From NCBI GenBank assembly GCA_020638595.1, contig JACKIG010000006.1, positions 124,001 through 188,000 on the forward strand: a stretch of DNA of 64,000 nucleotides, read 5' to 3'. The stretch is from Rhodospirillaceae bacterium. GTDB lineage: Bacteria > Pseudomonadota > Alphaproteobacteria > DSM-16000 > Inquilinaceae. Both the position numbers and the translations under genes were made by a program. This document shows, one piece after another, positions 8,177-15,775 of the stretch; the stretch's first letter is position 1, and the number at the start of each line of letters is the position of its first letter. Under the pieces are notes generated by a model. That model was not told the DNA's origin. It made no database searches and saw only the letters and a list, made by a program, of their open reading frames with translations.

Positions 8177-8722
8177 TCACCGGACCCCGAGCACGATCAC
8201 CCAGAACCGCCCCGGCACGCGGCCGGTGGGCGGCCCCTCGGCGAAGCCGACACCCAGGTCGGCGACCGCCGGCAGCAGCATGTTGGCGCGGTGGCCGGGG
8301 CTGTCGATCCAGGACTGCACCGTCTCGGCAACGCTCGCCTGGCCCTGGGCGATGTTCTCGGCATATTCGCGATAGCGGTAGCCGACCCGCAGAACGCGGT
8401 CGCCGGCGCTCGAGCCGTCGGACCCGGTGTGCGACAGCACCCCGCGCGCCGCCATGTCGGCGGCATGGGCCTGGGCGGCGCTGTCGAGGTCCGGGTCCAG
8501 GTTCAGCGCGCCGAGACCCTGGGACGTGCGGTACTGGTTCACCGCTACCAGCATCTGCTGGCGGATCTGGCCGATACTGTACGACGCCGGGACGGCGCCG
8601 CCGGCCGCGGGACCGCCGCCCGGCCCCCCGGCCGATCCCGCCGAACCGCAGGCGGCGATGGCCAGGGCCATCCCCAGGCATGCCAATGCCGCCCGAAAGC
8701 CCGTCCGCAGCTTCATCCCCAT
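8177..8722 (-). CDS. CAP-domain (SCP-like) lipoprotein 2
   Basis: Predicted 181 residues from the ATG at 8722, chosen because it gives a lipoprotein signal peptide with lipobox AIAAC. A Gly/Ala/Pro-rich linker is followed by a CAP domain (residues ~50-180). Typical elements are the initial NQYRTSQGLGAL helix, the AAQAHAADMAARGVLSHTG motif, ENIAQGQ, and SPGHRANML near the end. CAP proteins are extracellular or envelope-anchored and their bacterial roles are poorly defined. It is the second of two tandem related genes, 123 bp after its paralogue at 8846-9406. Confidence 0.85.
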   Translation of the reverse strand: MGMKLRTGFRAALACLGMALAIAACGSAGSAGGPGGGPAAGGAVPASYSIGQIRQQMLVAVNQYRTSQGLGALNLDPDLDSAAQAHAADMAARGVLSHTGSDGSSAGDRVLRVGYRYREYAENIAQGQASVAETVQSWIDSPGHRANMLLPAVADLGVGFAEGPPTGRVPGRFWVIVLGVR

Positions 8723-8845
8723 GTCCGGATGCCCCCCCGTTTGCATGCAATGGCAGATCGTCCTGCGCGAGCCTACGGCATACGGCCGCCCGGCAGAACC
8801 GCCGTTCATCCGCGGCCGTGCCGTATGCGCCGATGCGGACGCCCC

Positions 8846-9406
8846 CTATCGCCGTCCCAGTTCGATCGCCCAGTAGAATCCCGGGACATTGCCCCTGGCC
8901 GGTCCTTCGGCATAGCCCACCCCCAGTTCGTCCAGGCCAGGATCCAGCATGTTGTCGCGATGGCTGGGGCTGTTCATCCAGTCCGAAATCACCTGGTCGA
9001 TCGAGGTCTGTCCCTGGGCGACGTTCTCGCCATAGGCCCAGAAGCGATAGCCGGCCTGCGTCAGACGTTCGGCCGGCCCGGACCCATCGGAGCCCACATG
9101 GGCCATGAAACCATGGCGGGCCATGTCTTCGGCATGCGCCTGCGCCGCGTCATCCAGGGCGCGATTGAGGCGCAGGGTGCCGGCGCCGTTGGCGGTGCGG
9201 ACCCGGTTCAGCGACTCCAGCATGTTCCGCCGGAAATGGTCGACCGCGGCAACGCCGGTGGCAGACAGCACCGTGGACCGCGCCGGCAAGGATGCGGGCG
9301 GCACCACAGCCGATGCCGTGCAGGCCAGAAGCGGGCCAGCCAGGACGGCCACCACCGCCAGACCGGCCCATTGCCGTCGGATCAGCCCAAGACCATTCTT
9401 CTTCAT
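8846..9406 (-). CDS. CAP-domain (SCP-like) lipoprotein 1
   Basis: Predicted 186 residues from the ATG at 9406, giving the signal MKKNGLGLIRRQWAGLAV and lipobox LLAC. The CAP domain carries the same landmarks as its neighbour: NRVRTANGAGTLRL, DDAAQAHAEDMARHGFMAHVG, GENVAQGQ and SPSHRDNML. The two proteins end almost identically (VPGFYWAIELG versus VPGRFWVIVLG), indicating tandem duplication. A longer frame exists upstream but lacks a signal peptide. No catalytic claim is made. Confidence 0.85.
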   Translation of the reverse strand: MKKNGLGLIRRQWAGLAVVAVLAGPLLACTASAVVPPASLPARSTVLSATGVAAVDHFRRNMLESLNRVRTANGAGTLRLNRALDDAAQAHAEDMARHGFMAHVGSDGSGPAERLTQAGYRFWAYGENVAQGQTSIDQVISDWMNSPSHRDNMLDPGLDELGVGYAEGPARGNVPGFYWAIELGRR

Positions 9407-9616
9407 GACGCAAGCCTCGCTGTCTTGCGGATGCTGCGTGCCCCCACCCCGCGCGAGCGGACACCATCGTCCCCAACGATGGCCGAGCGGGGCCAGCCAT
9501 AGACATCTCCATGGCAAGACGAGGGCATGGTCCGGGCTGTCCGGCTGCACCGGTCCCCGGCCGTGCCCTGGGCGGCAAGGCCGTTCACGCGGGTCATGGC
9601 CGCCCGCCGTACCGCC

Positions 9617-10372
9617 TCACGACCGCCGGGCGGCGAAACGCAGCCGCACGTAATCGGCCGTCCAGCGGCCTTCGTCGTCGCGCAACACCGGCTCCAGCAG
9701 CGCCACCGCCTCGTCGCGCGCCGCGGCGCGCTCCCCCGTCGGCAGGGCCGACAGCATCGGCCCGGCGAAGGTGTCGAACCAGCCGGCCATGTCGGTCGGC
9801 AGCGGGGTGGGGCGCGGGATCAAGGCGATGGTGTCGACGGCGAAGCCGTGCGCCTCCAGCTTGCGGCGATAGGCCTCCGCCGTCGGGAAGTACCAGACCA
9901 GGTGAGCGCGCGGATCAATGCCGCGGCGTTGCAGCACCGCGCTCAGCGCCACCTTGGTGGCGGCGACGTTACCGTGGCCGCCGAACTCCCCGACGAAGCG
10001 TCCGCCCGGCTTCAATGCCCGGGCGACGCCGGCCAGCACGCCATCGGCATCGCGCATCCAATGCAGTGCGGCGTTGGAAAAGACGGCATCGAACTCCGCG
10101 TCGAACGCCAGGTGCTCGCCATCGGCCAGATGCGCGTCGATGCCGCGCCGGCGCGCCCGCTCCACCATCGCCGGGGCGCTGTCGACACCGACCACCCGGG
10201 CACCGGCCGCCGCGATCTCCAGGCTCAGGGTACCGTCGCCGCAGCCGAGGTCCAGAATGCGCTCCCCCGCCTGCGGGGCCAAAAGCGCCAGCACCGGGCG
10301 GCCGAGCGCGGGCACGAAGCCGGCGTGCCGGCCATAGGTGTCCGCATCCCACTGCTGGCCCGGCCCGTTCAT
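9617..10372 (-). CDS. Class I SAM-dependent methyltransferase
   Basis: Predicted 251 residues from the ATG at 10372 (AAGGA just upstream); the frame stays open to 10453 with alternative starts. The SAM-binding motif ILDLGCGDGTLSLEI, the acidic loop GVDSAP, and FSNAALHWM mark a small-molecule methyltransferase of the trans-aconitate methyltransferase / Methyltransf_25 type. It is cytosolic. The N-terminal NGPGQQWDADTYGRHAGFV resembles Tam-like enzymes, but the substrate cannot be assigned. It is divergent from the serine protease gene at 10586. Confidence 0.85.
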   Translation of the reverse strand: MNGPGQQWDADTYGRHAGFVPALGRPVLALLAPQAGERILDLGCGDGTLSLEIAAAGARVVGVDSAPAMVERARRRGIDAHLADGEHLAFDAEFDAVFSNAALHWMRDADGVLAGVARALKPGGRFVGEFGGHGNVAATKVALSAVLQRRGIDPRAHLVWYFPTAEAYRRKLEAHGFAVDTIALIPRPTPLPTDMAGWFDTFAGPMLSALPTGERAAARDEAVALLEPVLRDDEGRWTADYVRLRFAARRS

Positions 10373-10474
10373 CAGTCCTTCATCCCGCACCATATCTATG
10401 ATCAGATGCCCTGGAGCCTGGTCCGATCGCGCCGGATCGACGTGGTCGGTCAATCAGTCTCTGACTATAGGAAA

Positions 10475-10529
10475 TAGAGCAAGAACCACACATCCGGCTG
10501 ATTCGGCTTGATGTCGAATTCTTGCTCTA
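10475..10529. repeat. 11-bp inverted repeat between divergent genes
   Basis: TAGAGCAAGAA (10475-10485) is perfectly repeated in inverted orientation as TTCTTGCTCTA (10519-10529), separated by 33 nt, in the intergenic region between the methyltransferase and the protease. It could be a two-half-site operator or an RNA stem. It has no T tract, so it is not a typical terminator. Confidence 0.5.
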
Positions 10530-10585
10530 GCGGGGCCGGGGGCATTTGTCCAATGCCGAGGTCGCGTTCGTGAGAGGTCCCTGCC

Positions 10586-11380
10586 TTGCCGCCGATGTCA
10601 CGTACCATGGTGTTCCTTTTCGTCCTGCTGGCGGTGCTGGCCCCGGGCGGGCCGGCGGCCGCGCAGGTCCAGTCCTTCTTCGGACATGACGACCGCGAAT
10701 TCGTCGTGCCCGACAGGATGCCGTGGCGTGCCATCGGCAAGTTCGTCTTTGCCGGCGGCGGCCACTGTTCCGGCGCCATGGTCAGTCCGCGCGTCGTGCT
10801 GACCTCCGCCCACTGCCTGTTCGGCATGGGCATCCGTCCCTATTTCGACCCGCCGGAGGAATTCCGGCTGGGCTTTCACAAGGGCCGGTCGGTGGCGGTG
10901 TCCCACATCGCCAGCTTCTGGTACCCGCGCGACTACCGGGTCGACGAGACGGCGCCGATCGGGTCCCCCGAAGACGGGCTGGACTATGCCTTCGTGCTCT
11001 TGGAAGACCCCATCGGGGCGGACGGCGACTTCTTCTCGGTGCACGAGCTGACGGGGGCCGACCTGCATCGCGGCGCGGCGCAGGCCTGGCAACGGCTGAC
11101 CCAGGCCGGCTACAGCGGCGACACCTCCGACCAGCTGACGGCGCACCGCCGCTGCGATGCCGTCGAATTCTTCTCCAACAACACCATGTCGCACCGCTGC
11201 GATATCATGCAGGGCGACAGCGGCTCGCCGATCTTCTACCAGGACGAAACGGGCTTCAGCATCGTCGCCGTGATCTCGTCCATCTATCAGGGGCGGCAGT
11301 CGATCAACATCGCCGTCGACAGCCGCGCCTTCGCCCGCGACCTGCGCCGCTTCCTGGACCGCTACGATCCGTCGCTCTGA
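10586..11380 (+). CDS. Secreted trypsin-like serine protease
   Basis: A 264-residue S1-family protein. A Sec signal peptide ends near AAAQ (residue ~27). The catalytic triad is visible: His76 in LTSAHC, Asp133 in DYAFVLL, Ser212 in GDSGSP. Cys61/Cys77 can form the conserved histidine-loop disulphide. It matches the V8/trypsin-like bacterial branch and probably acts in the periplasm or outside the cell. The start is the first of three nearby ATGs (10586, 10595, 10607); all keep the signal peptide. Confidence 0.9.
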   Translation: MPPMSRTMVFLFVLLAVLAPGGPAAAQVQSFFGHDDREFVVPDRMPWRAIGKFVFAGGGHCSGAMVSPRVVLTSAHCLFGMGIRPYFDPPEEFRLGFHKGRSVAVSHIASFWYPRDYRVDETAPIGSPEDGLDYAFVLLEDPIGADGDFFSVHELTGADLHRGAAQAWQRLTQAGYSGDTSDQLTAHRRCDAVEFFSNNTMSHRCDIMQGDSGSPIFYQDETGFSIVAVISSIYQGRQSINIAVDSRAFARDLRRFLDRYDPSL

Positions 11381-11455
11381 CGGGGCGCCGGCGGGTCGGG
11401 CCGGGTCGGCATTTTGTTCTTGAAATGTTCCGGATCCAGACCCTAGTGTCGTCCG

Positions 11456-12547
11456 ATGATCGACACGCTGCCGGATCGTCCGCGCAAGGGCCGGGGGGCC
11501 GTGAGCAACCCCACCGGCCGGTTCGAGGCGCACCAGCGCGCAGCCGTCGATGACGGGTGGGCGGCGGACCTTGACGACGGTGACGGGGCGCTGCCGCCGC
11601 TTGCCACCGTGCTGTCCGTGGACAGCGCGCGCACCATCATCACCCGCAACGACTCGCCGGACATCCCGTTCGACCGGTCGATCAACCCCTACAGGGGGTG
11701 CGAACATGGCTGCGTCTACTGCTTCGCCCGGCCCAGCCATGCGTATCTCGGCCTGTCGCCCGGCCTCGATTTCGAGACGCGCCTCTTCTACAAGCCCGAC
11801 GCCGCCAAGCTGCTGGAGGCAGCGCTGCGGCGGCCGGGCTACAAACCGGCCACCCTGGCCATCGGCACCAACACCGACCCCTACCAGCCGGTGGAACGCA
11901 AGCTGGGCCTGACGCGCAGCCTCCTGCAGGTGCTTTCGGACTTCGGCCATCCGGTCGGCCTCGTCACCAAATCGGTGCTGGTTGCCCGCGACCTGGACAT
12001 CCTCGCCCCCATGGGCCGGCGGAAGCTGGCGCATCTCTGCCTTTCCGTGACGACGCTCGACCCGGGGCTCGCCCGGCAGATGGAACCGCGGGCCGCCAGC
12101 CCCCGGCGCCGGCTGGAAACGATCCGCCGGGCGACCGATGCCGGTGTCCCGGTCGCCGTCCTGGCCTCGCCGATGATCCCCGGCCTCAACGATATGGAGC
12201 TGGAGCGCATTCTGGAGGCCGCCGCCGCCGCCGGGGCGGAAAGCGCCGGCTATATCCTCATCCGCCTGCCGCTGGAGATCGCCGACCTGTTCGAGGAATG
12301 GTTGCGCACCCATGTGCCCGACCGGGCCGAAAAGGTGCTGAACCGCATCCGGCGCATGCGTGGCGGCCGCATCTACCAGGCGGCATTCGGTACCCGCATG
12401 CGCGGGACGGGCACCGAGGCCGACCTGCTGTCGGACCGCTTCGACAAGGCCTGCCGCCGTCTGGGCCTCGGCCCCCGCAGCTTCGCCCTCGACACGACCC
12501 GGTTCGCGCCGCCGCCCGCCAAGGGCGACCAGCTATCGCTGCTGTAG
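11456..12547 (+). CDS. Radical SAM protein, PA0069 family (SplB-like)
   Basis: A 363-residue radical SAM enzyme. The [4Fe-4S]-binding motif CEHGCVYC is at residues 82-89 after INPYRG, and the GTNTDPYQPVERK and VTKSVLVARD segments are typical of the PA0069/SplB-like family. The family is related to spore photoproduct lyase but is widespread in non-spore-formers, and its substrate is not established. It is cytosolic. Two ATG candidates (11456, and a later GTG) precede a divergent, probably dispensable N-terminus. Confidence 0.9.
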   Translation: MIDTLPDRPRKGRGAVSNPTGRFEAHQRAAVDDGWAADLDDGDGALPPLATVLSVDSARTIITRNDSPDIPFDRSINPYRGCEHGCVYCFARPSHAYLGLSPGLDFETRLFYKPDAAKLLEAALRRPGYKPATLAIGTNTDPYQPVERKLGLTRSLLQVLSDFGHPVGLVTKSVLVARDLDILAPMGRRKLAHLCLSVTTLDPGLARQMEPRAASPRRRLETIRRATDAGVPVAVLASPMIPGLNDMELERILEAAAAAGAESAGYILIRLPLEIADLFEEWLRTHVPDRAEKVLNRIRRMRGGRIYQAAFGTRMRGTGTEADLLSDRFDKACRRLGLGPRSFALDTTRFAPPPAKGDQLSLL

Positions 12548-12672
12548 CCGCCAGCCGCGTGCCCCCACACGAGGGAGGCCGGCCCGGCAACCGGACTACC
12601 ACCCCTGGACGACATGGGCCGTAGGCCCTACAAGATCGAGGACGCTTCGCAACGAGGGACAGGCGATCGAAC

Positions 12673-13305
12673 GTGCCGGACCTGTCGCTGGAGATCCTCC
12701 ACGGCGCCCCCGGGCTGCCGATAGCAGGCATCGACGAAGTCGGCCGCGGGCCGCTGGCCGGTCCGGTCGTGGCCGCGGCGGTCGTGCTGCCCGCCGCGGG
12801 GCTGCCCGACGATCTGGCCGGCCTGATCGACGACAGCAAGTGCGTGCCGGCGGCCGTCCGGGCCGCCCTTCTGCCGCGCCTGCTGGCCTGCTGCGCCGTC
12901 GGCATCGGCCGGGCCGATGTGGAGGAGATCGATAGCGTCAACATCCTGCAGGCCACCTTCCTGGCGATGGCCCGGGCCCTGGCGGCCCTGCCCCTGGCGC
13001 CCGCCCTGGCGCTGGTCGACGGCAACCGGCTGCCGAAGGCCCTCGCCTGCCCGGCCCATGCGGTCGTCGGCGGCGACGGTCTCAGCCTGTCCATCGCCGC
13101 CGCCTCGATCATCGCGAAAGAGACCCGGGATGCGGAGATGCGTGCACTGGCGCGGGTGCATCCCGGCTATGGGTGGGAGACGAATGTCGGCTACGGCACG
13201 GTCGCCCACCGTGCGGCCATCACCCGGCTTGGCCTGACCCCGCACCACCGACGCAGCTTCGCGCCCTGCGCATCGGCCGAAGCCCTGCGGCTTCCCGCGG
13301 CATAG
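12673..13305 (+). CDS. rnhB: Ribonuclease HII
   Basis: Predicted 210 residues, GTG start with GAGGGA upstream. RNase HII cleaves the RNA strand of RNA/DNA hybrids and single ribonucleotides in DNA. The signature AGIDEVGRGPLAGPVV carries the catalytic Asp-Glu pair; the third acidic residue is in LVDGN, and the last in the DAEM stretch after SIIAKETR. Length is normal. In many alphaproteobacteria rnhB is immediately followed by ccrM; here that pair is kept but separated by an extra lipoprotein gene. Confidence 0.95.
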   Translation: MPDLSLEILHGAPGLPIAGIDEVGRGPLAGPVVAAAVVLPAAGLPDDLAGLIDDSKCVPAAVRAALLPRLLACCAVGIGRADVEEIDSVNILQATFLAMARALAALPLAPALALVDGNRLPKALACPAHAVVGGDGLSLSIAAASIIAKETRDAEMRALARVHPGYGWETNVGYGTVAHRAAITRLGLTPHHRRSFAPCASAEALRLPAA

Positions 13306-13450
13306 TGCGGGCACCCCGCCGGTCCTGCCCGGACCGACCGCTTCGTGTCGTGGACCCGACGGCCGTCGTGTTGGCGCGGGGTCGTCAAATTCCAACCATC
13401 AGGCCAAATGCGTCAAATTGTTTCTCTTCCACTACGCAGGAGGTAAGATA

Positions 13451-13660
13451 ATGTACCGGACGCGTCATGGCCTGGCAGATCCCATGCCAGCGCATGACGC
13501 GGGATCGAGTGGGGGTTTCGGACGATGCAGGACGAACAGGACGGGCCGGCCAAGACGGGCAAGCCCCTCGCCGACAGCGACATCAGGACCGCGGTCGATC
13601 TGCCGCGACGGTCGTTCCTGCGGCTGTCGGGGGTTCAGCTTGTCGGCGCCGCAGCGCTGA
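13451..13660 (+). CDS. Possible small ORF with strong ribosome binding site
   Basis: An ATG at 13451 follows a textbook Shine-Dalgarno (GCAGGAGGTAAGATA; AGGAGG 6 nt upstream). The frame gives 69 residues (MYRTRHGLADPMPAHDAGSS...) and then overlaps the repeat lipoprotein in another frame. The distal part is Arg/Ser-rich and looks like a shadow. A real product is doubtful; the site may serve translational coupling to the lipoprotein at 13525. Confidence 0.25.
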   Translation: MYRTRHGLADPMPAHDAGSSGGFGRCRTNRTGRPRRASPSPTATSGPRSICRDGRSCGCRGFSLSAPQR

Positions 13661-14031
13661 TGGCGGGCTGCACCACCGCCGCACCCGGGCCGGCACCTGC
13701 GCCCGCACCGGCCCCGACCCCAACCACCGCCAACCTCGTGACCGACAACGACAGCGGCAACATCACCGATGCGCCGGGCAACGGCCGCGGGTTCTGCCGC
13801 TCCACCGCGACCGGCATCACGGACAACGACGACGGACCCATCGTCGACCCGGTCGGCAACGGCCGCGGCGGTTACACCCAGCAGCGCGCCGGGTTCACCG
13901 ACAACGACAACGGGCCCATCGTCGACCCGGTCGGCCGTGGCCGCGGTCGCAGCCGCCAGGTCGCGTCCGGTGTGACCGATTCCGACGGCGGCAACTGCTC
14001 CGATCCGGTCGGCAACGGCCGCAGGCTGTAA
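13525..14031 (+). CDS. Tat-type lipoprotein with four TDND repeats
   Basis: A 168-residue protein of unknown function. Residues ~29-50 form a twin-arginine signal (PRRSFLRLSG) ending in lipobox LMAGC, so it is probably Tat-exported and lipidated. An Ala/Pro linker (residues ~51-70) is followed by four tandem repeats of ~19-27 residues with consensus TDNDxGpIvDPVGNGRG. The repeated D-x-D-x-G resembles a calcium-binding loop. Cys residues flank the first and last repeats. It lies between rnhB and ccrM, which are normally adjacent. The family is not one I can name. Confidence 0.75.
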   Translation: MQDEQDGPAKTGKPLADSDIRTAVDLPRRSFLRLSGVQLVGAAALMAGCTTAAPGPAPAPAPAPTPTTANLVTDNDSGNITDAPGNGRGFCRSTATGITDNDDGPIVDPVGNGRGGYTQQRAGFTDNDNGPIVDPVGRGRGRSRQVASGVTDSDGGNCSDPVGNGRRL

Positions 14032-14311
14032 CGTCAGGGTCCCGCGCCGGGCCAGCCGCGCCCGATGCCAGACTTGTGGGATCGGGGTCAGGTCTTTGAT
14101 CGTCGCATTCCGGGCTGGAGGGGCCGTCCAAGCCGCCTTGGTCCCACCGGCCTGCCGCCCCACCCGGCAACGGGACGAGGCCGTCACGGGGTCTTGACCC
14201 GCCGGCGACCGCGCGGTTCCCGGCCCGTTCCGCCCCGGGCGCCAATAATCGTGCCTGCCCGCAAAATTGCGTTGACGGCGACTCGGGCTTGACTCATGGT
14301 TCGCAACCGCG
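14032..14311. promoter_or_regulatory. ccrM leader with two GANTC sites
   Basis: The ~280-bp gap contains two GACTC sequences (14280-14284 and 14291-14295) within 32 bp of the ccrM start, overlapping a TTGACG promoter-like hexamer at 14272. Farther up, GGGGTCAGGTCTTTGAT (near 14085) and GGGGTCTTGACCC (near 14188) form a degenerate inverted pair, possibly a remnant of a REP-type element. CcrM methylates GANTC, so the proximal sites offer a route for methylation-dependent autoregulation. Confidence 0.55.
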
Positions 14312-15412
14312 ATGGGCACACAGACGAAGACGATCCGCGACCAGATCTTGGTCGGCGACTGTATCCGGTTGATGCAGGACTTGGCGCCTGCCAGCATCGA
14401 TCTGGTGTTTGCCGATCCTCCCTACAATCTCCAGCTCGGCGGGGAGCTGTTCCGGCCCAACAACACGCGCGTCAACGGGGTGGAAGAGGCGTGGGATCAC
14501 TTCGTCGACTTCCGCGCCTACGACACCTTCACCCGCGACTGGCTGACCGCCTGCAAACGCCTGCTGAAACCCAACGGCAGCCTGTGGGTCATCGGCACCT
14601 ATCACAACATCTTCCGCCTGGGCACCGTGCTTCAGGACCTGGGCTTCTGGGTGCTGAACGACATCGTCTGGCGCAAGACCAACCCGATGCCGAACTTCCG
14701 CGGCACCCGCTTCACCAACGCGCATGAAACGCTGATCTGGGCCGCCCGCTCACGCGAGGCCAAGCCCACCTTCAACTACGAAGCGATGAAGCGCCTGAAC
14801 GACGACCTGCAGATGCGCAGCGACTGGCTGCTGCCCATCTGCAACGGGCCGGAGCGGCTGAAGACCACCGACGGCCAGAAGGCGCACCCGACGCAGAAGC
14901 CCGAGGCCCTGCTCTACCGCGTGCTGCTGTCGTCGACCCGCCCCGGCGACCTGGTGCTGGACCCGTTCTTCGGCACGGGCACCACCGGCGCCGCCGCGCG
15001 CCGGCTTGACCGCCGCTTCATCGGGATCGAACGCGATCCCACCTATGCCGAGATCGCCCAGCACCGCATCGCCGCCGTTACCGGCCCGGCCGACCCGGCC
15101 CTGCTGGACACCACCGGCAAGCGCCAGGCACCGCGCATCCCCTTCGGCTGGGTGGTGGAGCGCGGGCTGCTGCCCCCCGGTTCGGTGTTGCAGGACTTCG
15201 CCCGCCGCTTCAGCGCCCGGGTGCGCGCCGACGGCACGCTGATCAGCGACAACGTCCACGGCCCCCACCGCGGCTCGATCCACCAGGTCGGCGCGGCGGT
15301 GCAGGGTGCGCCCAGCTGCAACGGCTGGACCTTCTGGCACTACGAGCCGCGCGCGGGCATGCTGGTGCCGATCGAGCAGCTGCGCCAGCAGCTGCGGGGC
15401 GAACTGCACTGA
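14312..15412 (+). CDS. ccrM: Cell-cycle adenine DNA methyltransferase CcrM (GANTC)
   Basis: A 366-residue N6-adenine methyltransferase of the beta group. The catalytic DPPY motif is at residues 35-38, with a late SAM-binding motif DPFFGTGTTG near residue 220. The ~85-residue C-terminal extension ending in a tryptophan-containing WTFWHYEP segment is characteristic of CcrM and absent from restriction-type enzymes. In Caulobacter and rhizobia CcrM methylates GANTC at the end of replication and its gene is repressed by methylation. Two GANTC sites just upstream here fit that. No cognate restriction gene is nearby. The ATG lacks a clear Shine-Dalgarno. Confidence 0.95.
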   Translation: MGTQTKTIRDQILVGDCIRLMQDLAPASIDLVFADPPYNLQLGGELFRPNNTRVNGVEEAWDHFVDFRAYDTFTRDWLTACKRLLKPNGSLWVIGTYHNIFRLGTVLQDLGFWVLNDIVWRKTNPMPNFRGTRFTNAHETLIWAARSREAKPTFNYEAMKRLNDDLQMRSDWLLPICNGPERLKTTDGQKAHPTQKPEALLYRVLLSSTRPGDLVLDPFFGTGTTGAAARRLDRRFIGIERDPTYAEIAQHRIAAVTGPADPALLDTTGKRQAPRIPFGWVVERGLLPPGSVLQDFARRFSARVRADGTLISDNVHGPHRGSIHQVGAAVQGAPSCNGWTFWHYEPRAGMLVPIEQLRQQLRGELH

Positions 15413-15499
15413 CCCCCCGCAACGGCGGGCAGGCCCCGCTGTCGCGCCTCTGCGCTCCGATAGCGAATTCGCAGGTTGCCGGCATCTCGCCCTGTTCCG

Positions 15500-15720
15500 G
15501 GGGATCCCCGCCTTCGCGGGGACGACGGGAGGTGCGGTTGGCCTAGCTCTCAATAGAATCGTCATCCCCGCGCAGGCGGGGATCTCCCGGGTCGGTGTGC
15601 AGAGCTTCGACCGGCGCGACCGCCGCTATCCCGGCGCCCCGGCTGTTGCGGGGATGACAGCGACATGGAAAAGGCAAGATTGCCGACTATCCGGGCCATC
15701 CCTGCGAAGGCGGGGATCGT
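15500..15720. repeat. Cluster of four palindromic intergenic repeats
   Basis: Four related ~20-25 bp imperfect palindromes occur in the 363-bp gap between ccrM and the next gene. They start near 15503 (GATCCCCGCCTTCGCGGGG), 15561 (GTCATCCCCGCGCAGGCGGG), 15637 (CCCCGGCTGTTGCGGGGATG) and 15698 (ATCCCTGCGAAGGCGGGGAT). They are in mixed orientation, irregularly spaced and not CRISPR-like. They resemble the REP-like GTCATCCCCGCG..GCGGGG elements common between alphaproteobacterial genes. Confidence 0.7.
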
Positions 15721-15775
15721 CCCGGACCGCGCCCACGCCCGCCATGCGCCCCACGCTCACTACCCGAGGTCGCCC

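Noticed and set aside
15500..15720. Possible CRISPR array
   Set aside because: The repeats are palindromic, differ in sequence and orientation, and are irregularly spaced; no cas genes are present.
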